From positions 1 to 43,517 of the forward strand of contig NZ_BAKN01000025.1 of the NCBI RefSeq assembly GCF_000614205.1: a stretch of DNA of 43,517 nucleotides, written 5' to 3'. The position numbers and the translations under genes are program-made. The notes under the pieces are model-generated. The model saw nothing but the letters and a program-made list of their open reading frames with translations, made no database searches and had not been told where the DNA came from. Positions 1-8,419 of the stretch are shown in pieces (position 1 is the first letter of the stretch; every line of letters starts with the position of its first letter). The stretch comes from Hoylesella saccharolytica JCM 17484 (GTDB taxonomy: Bacteria; Bacteroidota; Bacteroidia; Bacteroidales; Bacteroidaceae).

Positions 1-10
1 TCCCCTCTCT

Positions 11-33
11 TTCTCCCCTTTTCAAGGGGAGAA
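11..33. repeat. Perfect hairpin at the left edge
   Basis: TTCTCCCCTT and AAGGGGAGAA form a 10-bp perfect stem around a 3-nt loop. The same pyrimidine-rich string recurs near 7701 (TCCCCTCTCTTTCGTCCCCTT), so it may be one edge of a dispersed element rather than a terminator. No gene ends beside it inside the window. Confidence 0.5.
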
Positions 34-133
34 GTGTGCTGCATAGCCACTCGAAAGCTTATATCAATAGATTCTGTCTATAGGAAGTAAACAATAAAGG
101 TGTGCTGCATAACCACTCAAAAGCTTATATCAA
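34..133. repeat. 34-bp direct repeat, two copies 66 bp apart
   Basis: Positions 34-67 and 100-133 match except for two bases (GTGTGCTGCATA, then CCACTC, then AAAGCTTATATCAA). A weaker third echo, GGTGTACTGCATTACTTGC, sits near 186. The rest of 1-495 holds no gene that I can support; it contains this repeat, the dispersed element at 251-392 and the 3' flank of the asparaginase gene. Confidence 0.6.
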
Positions 134-250
134 GAGAGCACTCAATAATTGTAAAGGAGAAACTCAACACATTCCAATAAAGAGGTTGGTGTACTGCATT
201 ACTTGCTTTTTACTCTTTATATAGTGCCTGCATCCTTTCACTTTTTCACC

Positions 251-392
251 TTTTCAACCTTTCACCTTTATCCCGAGGTAGATTAGGAGAGGATGTACCT
301 GTCAGCAGATAGCGTGAAAAGGTCAAAAAGCGCATTCGGAAATAAATCAATAGGTGCTATGAGCATTCTTTCTTATCCCGAATTCGCGCAAT
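251..392. repeat. Dispersed ~140-bp repeat, copy A
   Basis: This segment closely matches 7720-7862 (copy B). Shared stretches include AGGAGAGGATGTACCTGTCA, GCATTCGGAAATAAATCAAT and TTTCTTATCCCGAA. The end TTTCTTATCCCGAA also occurs just after the transposase remnant at 20291-20332 and, inverted, at 42562-42614. It may be the end of a transposable element or a non-autonomous derivative of one. Confidence 0.7.
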
Positions 393-495
393 TTAAAGGT
401 AAAAAAGTGAAAAGGTAGAAGGGTATTTCTTGGATGAAGGAAGAAGAAATAAAGATGAAGAATGAGATGACGGTAGGTTTCCTATTCCCCTTATC

Positions 496-1545
496 CTATA
501 CCGATATTTCACCGGCAATCGACTGATTCATCAGTTGACGAATGAGGTTGCTGTCTCGATGCAGTGCTTGCAGGTGCATCAACTTGGTTAAGGCCGCTTC
601 AACCGTACTGTCGTAACCACTCACCACACCTGCATTTTTGAGTTGAAAGCCTGTGTCGTATCGTTCCATCTCTACCGATCCCGCTATACATTGACTGATG
701 TTTACCACCACAACTCCGCGTTTCGACGCTTCGTTGAGCAGTTGGAGCAACCACGGATGTTGTGGAGCGTTGCCGCTTCCGTAGCTTCTCATCACGATAC
801 TTCGCAGCTCGGGCGCCTCTATGACATGCCTTAAAAGACTTTCTTGAATGCCCGGAAATATTGACAAAACAATGGTGTTGGCATCTGTTGCGGTGTGCGG
901 TATCATCGCGCGGGTAAAGTCAGGACGCAAAATGCGGTGTGTATGAAAGTTGAAATTAATACCTGCATCGCACAAAGCAGGGTAATTAAACGATTCGAAC
1001 GCGTTAAAACCATCGGCATTTTGTTTGGTGGAACGGTTTCCACGTAATAATTTTCCGCTGAAATATACGCACACTTCGGGCACCATAGGTGTGCCGTCGT
1101 TGTGGTGTGCGGCAGCAAGGTCAATGCTTGTCACCAAATTCTCTTTGCCGTCTGTGCGTAGCTGACCAATAGGGAGCTGACTACCCGTAAGGATAACAGG
1201 CTTTGTAAGATTCTCAAGCATAAACGAAAGTGCCGATGCTGTATAAGCCATGGTATCCGTTCCATGCAGAATAACAAAGCCATCGTATCGGTTATAGTTG
1301 TCTGCAATGATGTTAACGAGGTGGCTCCAAAGGCGTGGAGACATATCGCTTGAGTCGATGGGGGTAGCAAATTGATATACGTCGATGTCGGTTTGAAGGT
1401 ATTGAAACTCGGGCAAATTATCAATCAAATAATTAAAATCAAGTGGTTCGAGCGTGCCGGTCACGGCATTTTTACCCATTCCTATTGTTCCGCCGGTGTA
1501 AATAAGTAATACCTTCGAGGTTCTTTCAAAAACAAAATCGGTCAT
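496..1545 (-). CDS. ansA: Type I L-asparaginase (cytoplasmic)
   Basis: Predicted to hydrolyse L-asparagine to aspartate and ammonia. The 349-residue product has the N-terminal TGGTIG motif (T17 would be the nucleophilic threonine), the second catalytic block HGTDTMAYTASALSF, and TGSQLPIGQLRTDG, all typical of the AnsA family. There is no signal peptide, which fits the cytoplasmic type. An upstream in-frame ATG at 1590 is unlikely to be the start: a promoter (TATATTTG at 1577-1584, TTTG at 1604-1607) would begin transcription downstream of it, leaving the ATG at 1545 as the first usable one. The gene stands alone and diverges from the uronate isomerase homologue. Confidence 0.93.
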   Translation of the reverse strand: MTDFVFERTSKVLLIYTGGTIGMGKNAVTGTLEPLDFNYLIDNLPEFQYLQTDIDVYQFATPIDSSDMSPRLWSHLVNIIADNYNRYDGFVILHGTDTMAYTASALSFMLENLTKPVILTGSQLPIGQLRTDGKENLVTSIDLAAAHHNDGTPMVPEVCVYFSGKLLRGNRSTKQNADGFNAFESFNYPALCDAGINFNFHTHRILRPDFTRAMIPHTATDANTIVLSIFPGIQESLLRHVIEAPELRSIVMRSYGSGNAPQHPWLLQLLNEASKRGVVVVNISQCIAGSVEMERYDTGFQLKNAGVVSGYDSTVEAALTKLMHLQALHRDSNLIRQLMNQSIAGEISV

Positions 1546-1576
1546 AAAACGATGGTCAAGAACTTGAATTTTGTTG

Positions 1577-1607
1577 CAAATATACGCCAAATCCCATGTA
1601 ATTCAAA
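1577..1607 (-). promoter_or_regulatory. Promoter of ansA
   Basis: Read on the minus strand, TTTG (1604-1607), 19 bp, then TATATTTG (1577-1584). This fits the Bacteroidota -33/-7 consensus and decides the asparaginase start at 1545. Confidence 0.7.
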
Positions 1608-1616
1608 AATAAAGTG

Positions 1617-1624
1617 TATATTTG
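1617..1624 (+). promoter_or_regulatory. -7 element for the uxaC-like gene
   Basis: TATATTTG on the plus strand, about 100 bp before the ATG at 1727. No clear TTTG lies at the usual distance. The element abuts the divergent ansA promoter, so the two promoters would overlap and could compete. Confidence 0.45.
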
Positions 1625-1726
1625 CGAAAGCAAGAAAGGACTTTGAAAGTCACACCAAAATATATTGAACGGTGATTGGCGGAATAAAACTTGGCTTGCA
1701 GATGCAGAAATTTCAAATACCGGTTT

Positions 1727-3130
1727 ATGGCATTATCGATAAGCGAAAACTTTCTTTTGGATACCCTTCAGGCACAAGAGCTATATCATCAACACGCTGC
1801 CGATCTGCCCGTTATCGACTATCAGTCGGGCATTCAGCCGGCATGGGTGGCCGAAGATGACGTCTTTACGAATGTAGCCGACCTGTTTTCTACTCGTCGT
1901 TTCTGTTCGGGCAGCCCTCTTAAAGCCACGGGTGAGGGCAAAAAAGATGGCGTTGATACTGATACGGATGCATGGCAACGGTTTAAAAGTTGGGCCGACA
2001 TGTTGCCTTATCTTGTGGGTAGCGAGCAGTATCTGCTTACGCATTTAGCACTGAAAACGGTTTTCGGCATCGATACTTTTTTAAACGAGCAAACGGCAAA
2101 GGCTGTTTACGATGCCTGCAACGAGCAGTTGGCAGAACGCCCCTTAACGATGCGCGGATTGTTACAACGCTTTGGGGTAGAATGTGTGTGCACAACAGAC
2201 GATCCGGTAGCCGATTTGAGGAGTCATCAAGTAGCTCGTGAGGGTGGGGCAGAGGTAAAAATGTTACCTACATGGCGTCCCGACAGAGCTGTAAATATAG
2301 AGAGGCTCGACTTTCGTGACTATATATATCAGCTTGGTCAGGCAGCCGATGTAGACATTTTAAGGTTTACTGACCTGTTGGAGGCCCTGCAACGCCGACA
2401 CGATTTCTTTGCCGCTAATGGTTGCAAACTGTCTGATCATAGGCTGGAAGAGTTTTATGACGAGCCTTATACCGACTCGCAGATAGAGATTATCTTTGAA
2501 AAAGCTATGCGTGGGCAAGAACTTTTTAAGGCCGAAGCCCGCCAATATAAACACTGTATCTTATCGCGAATGGCCGAAATGGATAGCGATGCAGGGTGGA
2601 CACAACAGTATCACTATGGTATGATTTGTGATAACGACTTATCTGGGCGTGCTGTTGGTGGGCTTGATACAGGTTTTTGCGCCATGGACGACTATTCTAC
2701 AGCGCGTGCTATGCTCAGTTTTTTCAATCGTTTGCAACAGAAAGGTAAACTGACGCGTACCCTTTTGGTGGATGTTAATCCATCAGGCAGTGATATGTTA
2801 TGTACTATGGCAGGCAATTTTCAAGATGCAGCCTGTCCCGGAAAAGTGCAAATGGGTATCGGTTGGTGGGGAGATATTCCCTCGGCAGACATTGCCCGTC
2901 AGTTGAAGGTACTGCTGAGATACGGCTTACTCGGTCGTTCGGTGGGTATTTCGGGTGGTGTCAGCTCGCCACTTTCGTACGTTCGTTACGACTATTTCCG
3001 CAGAATACTCTGTCGCGAGTTGGGCAATGACGTGGTACAAGGGCTTTTGCCGCACGATATGCAGTTGTTAGGCAGCACTGTAGAAAACGTGTGTTATCAT
3101 AACGCCCGTTGTTATTTTGATTTTTATTGA
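1727..3130 (+). CDS. Uronate isomerase (UxaC) homologue lacking key metal-site residues
   Basis: The 467 residues match the length of the UxaC family and carry many family blocks in order: ENFLLDT, VCTTDDPVADL, LPTWRPDRAVNIE, NGCKLSDHRLEEF, QQYHYG, MAGNFQDAACPGKVQMGIGWW, LSYVRYDYFRRILC. UxaC enzymes interconvert glucuronate/fructuronate and galacturonate/tagaturonate with an amidohydrolase-fold metal site. Here the DYHCH motif reads D31-Y-Q33-S-G35, and the MLTDSRSF motif reads ISGGVSSP (about 408-415), so both histidines, the aspartate and the following arginine are replaced. The HYKWRAMR segment is also gone. The later histidine (QQYHYG) remains. The start is ATG 1727, aligned residue for residue with E. 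coli UxaC as I recall it; a TTG at 1691 is also in frame. The gene is intact with no stops, so it is probably a pseudoenzyme or has a new function, not a decaying copy. Confidence 0.85.
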   Translation: MALSISENFLLDTLQAQELYHQHAADLPVIDYQSGIQPAWVAEDDVFTNVADLFSTRRFCSGSPLKATGEGKKDGVDTDTDAWQRFKSWADMLPYLVGSEQYLLTHLALKTVFGIDTFLNEQTAKAVYDACNEQLAERPLTMRGLLQRFGVECVCTTDDPVADLRSHQVAREGGAEVKMLPTWRPDRAVNIERLDFRDYIYQLGQAADVDILRFTDLLEALQRRHDFFAANGCKLSDHRLEEFYDEPYTDSQIEIIFEKAMRGQELFKAEARQYKHCILSRMAEMDSDAGWTQQYHYGMICDNDLSGRAVGGLDTGFCAMDDYSTARAMLSFFNRLQQKGKLTRTLLVDVNPSGSDMLCTMAGNFQDAACPGKVQMGIGWWGDIPSADIARQLKVLLRYGLLGRSVGISGGVSSPLSYVRYDYFRRILCRELGNDVVQGLLPHDMQLLGSTVENVCYHNARCYFDFY

Positions 3131-3198
3131 CGCTTTCGCATGTTCTCTTTGCGGGGCAGCGAGCGTGTTGAATTACTAACTTTTAATATTTACTGATA

Positions 3199-3927
3199 AT
3201 GAAAAAGCAAGGAAAATTATCTCTTACAATGCTGTTGGCAATAGGATTGTCGGCTCTTTTAATGATTCAATGTAGCGACAAAGACGATAAACATCTGCAT
3301 GTAAAAGGCGTGTTGGCAGGTGTAGAAGATTCGCTTATATTTGCTTTGAATGGCTTTACAGATGGCGAAATCGTTATGCGCGACACCACAATTGCTACCA
3401 AAAAGGGTGCTTTTGACCTGATGTTGCCCGTTGATTCCGTATTTTCGCTTGAGGTAATCGATGGTGCATCTGATCGCAAAGGCGAGTATGCAGGCTTTTA
3501 TACCATGGCTATTCCGGGCGAAGAGCTTATCATCGAGGGCGATATAAGGGGGCATTGCACGTTTGGAGGGTCTGATTTTTATCGTCATTACAATGAAGCG
3601 GCCAAAGTGGTAACGCCCTTTAACCTCAAAATGAACAAGTTGGCGGCTGATTATGACAAGCTTTTGCGACAAGGAAAGATGAATGCAGACCTGGAAGACG
3701 GTTACAGTCAGCGTGGCTTGGAACTGTATCAGCAGCGCGAAAAAGCTATTCTTGCCTTTGCAAAGAGTCATCCCAATAGCGAGGCTTCGGCTGCATTGGT
3801 AACCTATCTGGATGTTGACAGTGCGCGCAAACTGATTGATATGCTGTCGCCTGAGGTACGAAACGGTAGAATGAAAGGTTATTTTGAGCCACTTATTACT
3901 GCACCGAAGATTCCTTTGAAACAATAA
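3199..3927 (+). CDS. DUF4369-like lipoprotein without a thioredoxin domain
   Basis: A 242-residue protein with an N-terminal hydrophobic segment ending in a cysteine (LLMIQC), followed by SDKDD. Such an acidic stretch after the lipid cysteine is the surface-export signal of Bacteroidota lipoproteins. The body resembles the N-terminal DUF4369 region that usually precedes a TlpA-type thioredoxin domain (G.VLAGVEDSLIFAL, GAFDLMLPVD, IPGEELIIEGD), followed by a helical region. It stops at PLITAPKIPLKQ, where the thioredoxin domain would normally begin, and no CxxC follows in any frame. The residue before the lipid cysteine is Gln, which is unusual for a lipobox. It lies 68 bp after the UxaC homologue and may share its transcript. 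Confidence 0.6.
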   Translation: MKKQGKLSLTMLLAIGLSALLMIQCSDKDDKHLHVKGVLAGVEDSLIFALNGFTDGEIVMRDTTIATKKGAFDLMLPVDSVFSLEVIDGASDRKGEYAGFYTMAIPGEELIIEGDIRGHCTFGGSDFYRHYNEAAKVVTPFNLKMNKLAADYDKLLRQGKMNADLEDGYSQRGLELYQQREKAILAFAKSHPNSEASAALVTYLDVDSARKLIDMLSPEVRNGRMKGYFEPLITAPKIPLKQ

Positions 3928-3961
3928 CAAGCCTCTCGGAAAACAAAAACTTACGAAGTAT

Positions 3962-4005
3962 ACCCACCGTTGGAAAGCCTTTTTATATGCTTTTCGACGG
4001 TGGGT
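3962..4005. terminator. Stem-loop after the lipoprotein gene
   Basis: ACCCACCGT pairs with ACGGTGGGT, with further inner pairing of GGAAAGC with GCTTTTC. No long T run follows directly, so it may be a weak terminator or a transcript-stabilising hairpin. Confidence 0.5.
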
Positions 4006-4054
4006 TACGCCATTAAAAAACGATGCTTTAAGGGCGTATTTGATTTTTTTTGCC

Positions 4055-4062
4055 TAATTTTG
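4055..4062 (+). promoter_or_regulatory. -7 element of the carboxyltransferase gene
   Basis: TAATTTTG, 44 bp before ATG 4107. It rules out the earlier in-frame start near 4050. The nearest TTTG (4039-4042) is too close to be a standard -33 element. Confidence 0.5.
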
Positions 4063-4106
4063 TACGCTATATAAATAGCCTATATAATATAAGGTATAAG
4101 CAAATT

Positions 4107-5879
4107 ATGAAGAAGAAAATACAATTCAGTCTTGTATATCGAGACATGTGGCAGAGCTCCGGTAAGTTTCAGCCACGCAAAGACCAGTTAGAGCGCATCG
4201 CTCCTGTAATTATTGAAATGGGTTGTTTTGCTCGCGTAGAAACTAATGGCGGTGCTTTTGAACAAGTGAACCTGCTTGCCGGCGAGAATCCCAATGAGGG
4301 TGTGCGTGCTTTTTGCAAGCCTTTCAATGAGGCAGGAATTAAAACCCACATGCTGGATCGGGGGTTGAATGCTCTGCGTATGTATCCTGTTCCCGATGAT
4401 GTACGGGCTTTAATGTATAAGGTAAAGCATGCACAAGGTGTCGATATTCCCCGTATCTTTGACGGATTAAATGATGTGCGCAACATTATTCCCAGTATTA
4501 AATGGGCTGCCGAAGCAGGAATGACCCCGCAAGGAACGCTCTGTATCACCACATCGCCTGTGCATACGCTGGAATATTACAGCAATATTGCCGATCAGTT
4601 GATAGAAGCCGGCGCCAAAGAAATATGTTTGAAAGATATGGCGGGCATAGGTCAGCCGGCCTTATTGGGCAAATTGACCAAAGCCATTAAAGACAAACAC
4701 CCTGATATTATCATCGAATATCACGGTCATACGGGTCCCGGACTGTCGATGGCTTCTGTGTTGGAAGTGTGCAATAACGGTGCCGACATCATCGATACAG
4801 CCATCGAACCGCTGTCGTGGGGTAAGGTTCACCCCGATGTTATCTCGGTTCAGAGCATGCTGAAAAACGAAGGTTTTGACGTACCTGAAATCAATATGAG
4901 TGCTTATATGAAAGCGCGCGCATTAACACAAGAGTTTATTGACGAGTGGTTGGGCTACTTTATTAATCCGGCTAACAAGCTGATGAGCTCTTTATTGTTG
5001 GGAAGCGGATTGCCGGGAGGTATGATGGGAAGTATGATGGCAGACCTTGCAGGTATTCATAGTACTATTAATAATATCCGGAAGAAGAAGGGCGAGCCCG
5101 AACTTTCTACCGATGATATGCTGATTAACCTCTTTAACGAGGTAGAATATGTATGGCCTCGTGTAGGTTATCCGCCTCTTGTAACACCTTTCTCGCAATA
5201 TGTGAAGAACATTGCGTTGATGAATTTGCTCACAATGGAGCAAGGAAAGGGTCGCTTTGTGATGATGGACGACTCGATGTGGGGTATGATTTTGGGCAAG
5301 AGCGGTAAAATTCCGGGTACCATTGCACCCGAATTGGTGGCGTTGGCAAAGGAAAAAGGGCTCGAATTTACAGATGCAGATCCGCATACTTTGGTACAGA
5401 ACAACCTCGAAGACTTCAAGAAAGAGATGGACGAAAATGGTTGGGAATATGGTCAGGACAACGAAGAACTCTTCGAATTGGCTATGCACCCGGAGCAGTA
5501 TCGCAACTATAAGAGCGGCCAAGCTAAGAAAAATTTCCTTGCCGATTTGCAGAAAGCGAAAGATGCAAAGATGGGAAGCAAACTCTCTGTTGAGGAACTT
5601 GCGGCCTTCAAACATGCCAAAGCTGATGCACTGGTAGCACCTGTGAAGGGTCAGTTATTCTGGGAATTCAATGGCGATGGTGAGTGTGCACCCACTGTTG
5701 AACCGTTTATTGGCAAAGAATATAAGGAAGGTGATGTATTCTGTTATATCGTTGCAACATGGGGCGAAATTGTAACCGTACCCGCAGCGTTGGGCGGAAA
5801 GCTCGTGGAAATTAATGCCAAGCAAGGCGCCAAAGTAAATAAAGGCGACGTGATGGCCTATATCGAACGGGCACAATAA
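4107..5879 (+). CDS. OadA/PycB-type carboxyltransferase with a lipoyl-like tail lacking the biotin lysine
   Basis: A 590-residue protein of the oxaloacetate decarboxylase alpha / pyruvate carboxylase subunit B family, which moves a carboxyl group between an oxo-acid and biotin. The HMGL-like TIM barrel keeps YRD (D13) and QSS, FDGLNDVRN, the LKDMAG lysine (K176) and the metal pair H206-G-H208. A conserved carboxylase domain follows (LPGGMMGSMMADL, YVWPRVGYPPLVTPFSQY). The C-terminal ~70 residues resemble a biotinyl/lipoyl domain (EGDVFCYI ... GGKLVEINAKQGAKVNKGDV), but the usual AMKM reads ATWG near 550-553, so there is no lysine to biotinylate. I recall related long Bacteroidota homologues of this type, so this may be a family trait that uses a separate biotin carrier. 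Start ATG 4107 follows a promoter at 4055. Confidence 0.8.
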   Translation: MKKKIQFSLVYRDMWQSSGKFQPRKDQLERIAPVIIEMGCFARVETNGGAFEQVNLLAGENPNEGVRAFCKPFNEAGIKTHMLDRGLNALRMYPVPDDVRALMYKVKHAQGVDIPRIFDGLNDVRNIIPSIKWAAEAGMTPQGTLCITTSPVHTLEYYSNIADQLIEAGAKEICLKDMAGIGQPALLGKLTKAIKDKHPDIIIEYHGHTGPGLSMASVLEVCNNGADIIDTAIEPLSWGKVHPDVISVQSMLKNEGFDVPEINMSAYMKARALTQEFIDEWLGYFINPANKLMSSLLLGSGLPGGMMGSMMADLAGIHSTINNIRKKKGEPELSTDDMLINLFNEVEYVWPRVGYPPLVTPFSQYVKNIALMNLLTMEQGKGRFVMMDDSMWGMILGKSGKIPGTIAPELVALAKEKGLEFTDADPHTLVQNNLEDFKKEMDENGWEYGQDNEELFELAMHPEQYRNYKSGQAKKNFLADLQKAKDAKMGSKLSVEELAAFKHAKADALVAPVKGQLFWEFNGDGECAPTVEPFIGKEYKEGDVFCYIVATWGEIVTVPAALGGKLVEINAKQGAKVNKGDVMAYIERAQ

Positions 5880-5910
5880 AAGATAAATATTGCCATAAAA
5901 TAATGATAAG

Positions 5911-5948
5911 GGCGCAACCCGATACTTTTTCGAGGGTTGCGCCTTTTT
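5911..5948 (+). terminator. Rho-independent terminator after the carboxyltransferase gene
   Basis: GGCGCAACCC (5911-5920) pairs with GGGTTGCGCC (5934-5943) and is followed by TTTTTCTTTT. Confidence 0.85.
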
Positions 5949-6054
5949 CTTTTGTTTGTGGGGTAGTGCCTAAATGTAATGTTTGCAATGCGTAAATCCA
6001 ACCCTTTCGATGTGTAAATCTGATATAGAAAGTCTGTTTTTGTTTTTTTTCGGA

Positions 6055-6062
6055 TATCTTTG
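6055..6062 (+). promoter_or_regulatory. -7 element before the 179-residue hypothetical gene
   Basis: TATCTTTG. It overlaps an in-frame TTG at 6060, so translation must start later, at ATG 6096. Confidence 0.6.
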
Positions 6063-6095
6063 CAACTATGTTTAACTAATCCTGTTGCTTACAGA

Positions 6096-6635
6096 ATGTT
6101 TGATTTTAGAGAACGATTACAAGGCAGACTGCAGCCGGACGACATCCATGAAATGACGGCTTACGTGCAAACGCCTGCAAACGATAAAAGGAAAGAACAG
6201 CTTTTCGCGTTTATTTTCGATGCCGACAAACGCATTTCAGACAATGCTGCATGGACGCTAACCTTCTTTTCGTTGGCTGATAATGAGTGGTTGAAGGTGA
6301 AACATGACGAGATTGTTGACGAGGCGATGCGCACAACAAGCGAAACCAAACGTCGCAATCTGCTTACCCTGCTGCTTAGGCAGCCTTTTACACCGGCCAA
6401 TCTGCGCACCGACTTTCTCAACTTTTGTATGGAAGGCATCCCCAATACCCGTATTCCGGTGGCCATTCGGGCACAACTTATCCGGTTGGCATACGCTCAA
6501 TGCTGTGTTTATCCCGAACTTTTTGACGAACTGAAACTGGTGTTGAGTATGCTTGAGGGGTTAAACCTGCAGCCGAGTATAAGGACTGCAATGCACAATG
6601 TGTTGAAAGCAATAGACCGCAAACCGAAAAAATAA
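6096..6635 (+). CDS. Hypothetical helical (HEAT-like) protein
   Basis: I do not recognise this 179-residue protein with certainty. It is soluble, has no signal peptide and is predicted mostly helical. Blocks such as DNAAWTLTFFSLADNEWL, RRNLLTLLLRQ and PVAIRAQLIRLAYAQC, spaced by about 35 residues, look like degenerate HEAT-type helical repeats. Start ATG 6096 (MFDFRERLQG) is chosen because the promoter at 6055-6062 excludes the upstream TTG. The stop lies 6 bp before the HD-domain gene, so the two are probably cotranscribed. Confidence 0.65.
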   Translation: MFDFRERLQGRLQPDDIHEMTAYVQTPANDKRKEQLFAFIFDADKRISDNAAWTLTFFSLADNEWLKVKHDEIVDEAMRTTSETKRRNLLTLLLRQPFTPANLRTDFLNFCMEGIPNTRIPVAIRAQLIRLAYAQCCVYPELFDELKLVLSMLEGLNLQPSIRTAMHNVLKAIDRKPKK

Positions 6636-6641
6636 CAGCTT

Positions 6642-7184
6642 ATGGATTATCAAACTCTGATAGATAAGTACTATACCGAAGACAACCGTCTTCGAAACAT
6701 CCTGCTTATACATAGCCGCAGTGTTGCCGATTTGGCGCTTTCGCTGGCTCGCCGACACCCTGAAATGTCGCTCGATCTATCCTTTATCGAAGAGGCTGCT
6801 ATGCTTCACGACATCGGTATTATTCGTTGTAATGCACCAGGTATCTACTGTTTTGGTACTGAACCTTACCTCTGTCACGGTCGAATAGGTGCAGATATGT
6901 TGCGTGCAGAGGGTTTTGCGCGGCATGCACGTGTATGCGAACGGCATACAGGGGCGGGTATTACGAAGCAGGAGATTATTGAACGCAACCTGCCATTGCC
7001 CCAACAAGATTTTCTACCCGAAACACTTGAAGAACAATTGATTTGTTATGCCGATAAGTTTTTCAGTAAGACGCATCTCGACCGACAAAAAAATGTGACG
7101 CAGGCAGCCGACAGCTTGGCTAAATTTGGCGCAGAAAGTTTGGCTCGTTTTCAGCATTTGGTGCAGCTTTTTGGTACTCCTTAA
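6642..7184 (+). CDS. HD-domain phosphohydrolase
   Basis: A 180-residue soluble protein with the HD signature: H24 (LIHSRSVADLA), then H56-D57 in the HDIG motif (MLHDIGI), further histidines in CHGRIGADMLR and CERHTGAG, and a late aspartate (CYADKF). This order fits metal-dependent HD/HDIG phosphohydrolases acting on nucleotides or related phosphates. The substrate cannot be read from the sequence. It follows the helical hypothetical gene by 6 bp. Confidence 0.8.
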   Translation: MDYQTLIDKYYTEDNRLRNILLIHSRSVADLALSLARRHPEMSLDLSFIEEAAMLHDIGIIRCNAPGIYCFGTEPYLCHGRIGADMLRAEGFARHARVCERHTGAGITKQEIIERNLPLPQQDFLPETLEEQLICYADKFFSKTHLDRQKNVTQAADSLAKFGAESLARFQHLVQLFGTP

Positions 7185-7515
7185 ACCGCCTTTTTGTTGT
7201 GAAAAAGCGGAGAATAGACTATTTGGGAAGGTTGAACGGAGCAACCTTGTAGGGGACATGAACAAATAAATGCAGGGCACAGATTTGTTCAGACGATTTC
7301 AGATTGAAATACGCAGATGCTGATTTGTCAGCAAATCAGAAAAAGTACAATCCATAAAATTGACCAATTTTTAGGTGCTGAAAATAGATGTTCTCACCTC
7401 TGCTGCTTGCGATAAAAACAAGCAAGCTGCTGTTTGCTTGTAAATGCGCAAATCTCGTGCAGTTATCTTTTGTGTTGATTTTTAGGGGGTTATGATTAGG
7501 AATTTAGTTTTTGTA

Positions 7516-7603
7516 TTGGTTTTATCATCCTTTTAGCCTCTAAAACCGTGTTTTTGAGGGCGTATAACTTATGCTTTTGCCATTTAAAACGTGGCTTTGG
7601 GGC
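7516..7603. repeat. 22-bp-phased quasi-palindromic units, cluster 1
   Basis: Four degenerate units start at 7516, 7538, 7560 and 7582, exactly 22 bp apart. Unit pattern: about four bases, AAAA or similar, a centre such as CCGTG or CTTATG, TTTT, then a few bases. Example: CTCTAAAACCGTGTTTTTG. Confidence 0.7.
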
Positions 7604-7719
7604 ATTACAGAGGGATAAATAATAAGCAAAGTTTATGTACAAGCACACAAAATGGTGATAATCAACGATATGTATAACTACGTTAGTTCGGTATAAGTAA
7701 TCCCCTCTCTTTCGTCCCC

Positions 7720-7862
7720 TTTTCAACCTTCCACCTTTATTCCGGACGAGGTTAGGAGAGGATGTACCTGTCAGCAGATAGCGCGGAAACGGTTAAAAAG
7801 TGCATTCGGAAATAAATCAATATGCGATATGGCCATTATTTCTTATCCCGAACTGGCGTACT
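7720..7862. repeat. Dispersed ~140-bp repeat, copy B
   Basis: Close match to 251-392 in the same orientation, ending GGCCATTATTTCTTATCCCG. The end also resembles the tail of the transposase remnant at 20291-20332, which has GATATGGCAAT then TTTCTTATCCCGAACTAGCG. Confidence 0.7.
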
Positions 7863-7978
7863 TTTTCACCTTTACCCTTGCTTTCAAATCGTAACTTTTT
7901 TAACGTTTAAGAACACTCTCGCTTTTCTTTTTTCGTTACAATTCACCTTTTTAATCTATCGAAAGATTTTCTTTTATT

Positions 7979-8110
7979 TGGACAAAAAACAGGCTTGATT
8001 TTCCAAAAACATAGGTTTTGAGTTGTAAAAGTATAGCTTTTAGCACCCCAAACATCATCTTTTGCATGCTAAAACCTATGCTTTTGCTATCTAAAAAACA
8101 CGGTTTTAGG
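7979..8110. repeat. 22-bp-phased quasi-palindromic units, cluster 2
   Basis: Units begin at 8001, 8023, 8045, 8067 and 8089, with a weaker one at 7979. Examples: CCAAAAACATAGGTTTTG, GTAAAAGTATAGCTTTTAG, GCTAAAACCTATGCTTTTGC. A-tracts and T-tracts alternate about every 11 bp. Confidence 0.8.
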
Positions 8111-8419
8111 GCGTTGCAGAGGGGTAAATAATAAGTGAAATTTATATATAAGTGTGCAAATTGCTAATAATCAGTGATATACGTAGATGCAAAATCCTTG
8201 CGATTTTACGAGCTAAGAACAGGTTGGAAGATTTTGTTGGCACTCTCGCGAAGTACCTTCCGATTTTTTGACAATACCAAAACTTACAGTTTGAAACTTT
8301 TTTTCGTGGAATGCTTACAGCTGATATTTTGTTCAATAGGGTATTGTTGCAGGAGCATGCTTTTTGAAAACTCGTTTGCATTTATTTTGCCAAACGTCGT
8401 GTTTATAGTAACTTTGCAT

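Noticed and set aside
3259..3930. A 223-residue minus-strand frame opposite the lipoprotein gene
   Set aside because: The plus-strand frame has a lipoprotein signal and family-like sequence; the antisense frame shows no recognisable domain and lacks a promoter.
4992..5615. A 207-residue minus-strand frame inside the carboxyltransferase gene
   Set aside because: It mirrors a strongly conserved plus-strand enzyme and has histidine/cysteine-rich composition typical of antisense reading.
7516..8110. CRISPR-like or attachment-site array
   Set aside because: The AAAA..TTTT units are degenerate with no conserved repeat and variable spacer split, and no integrase or cas gene is near.
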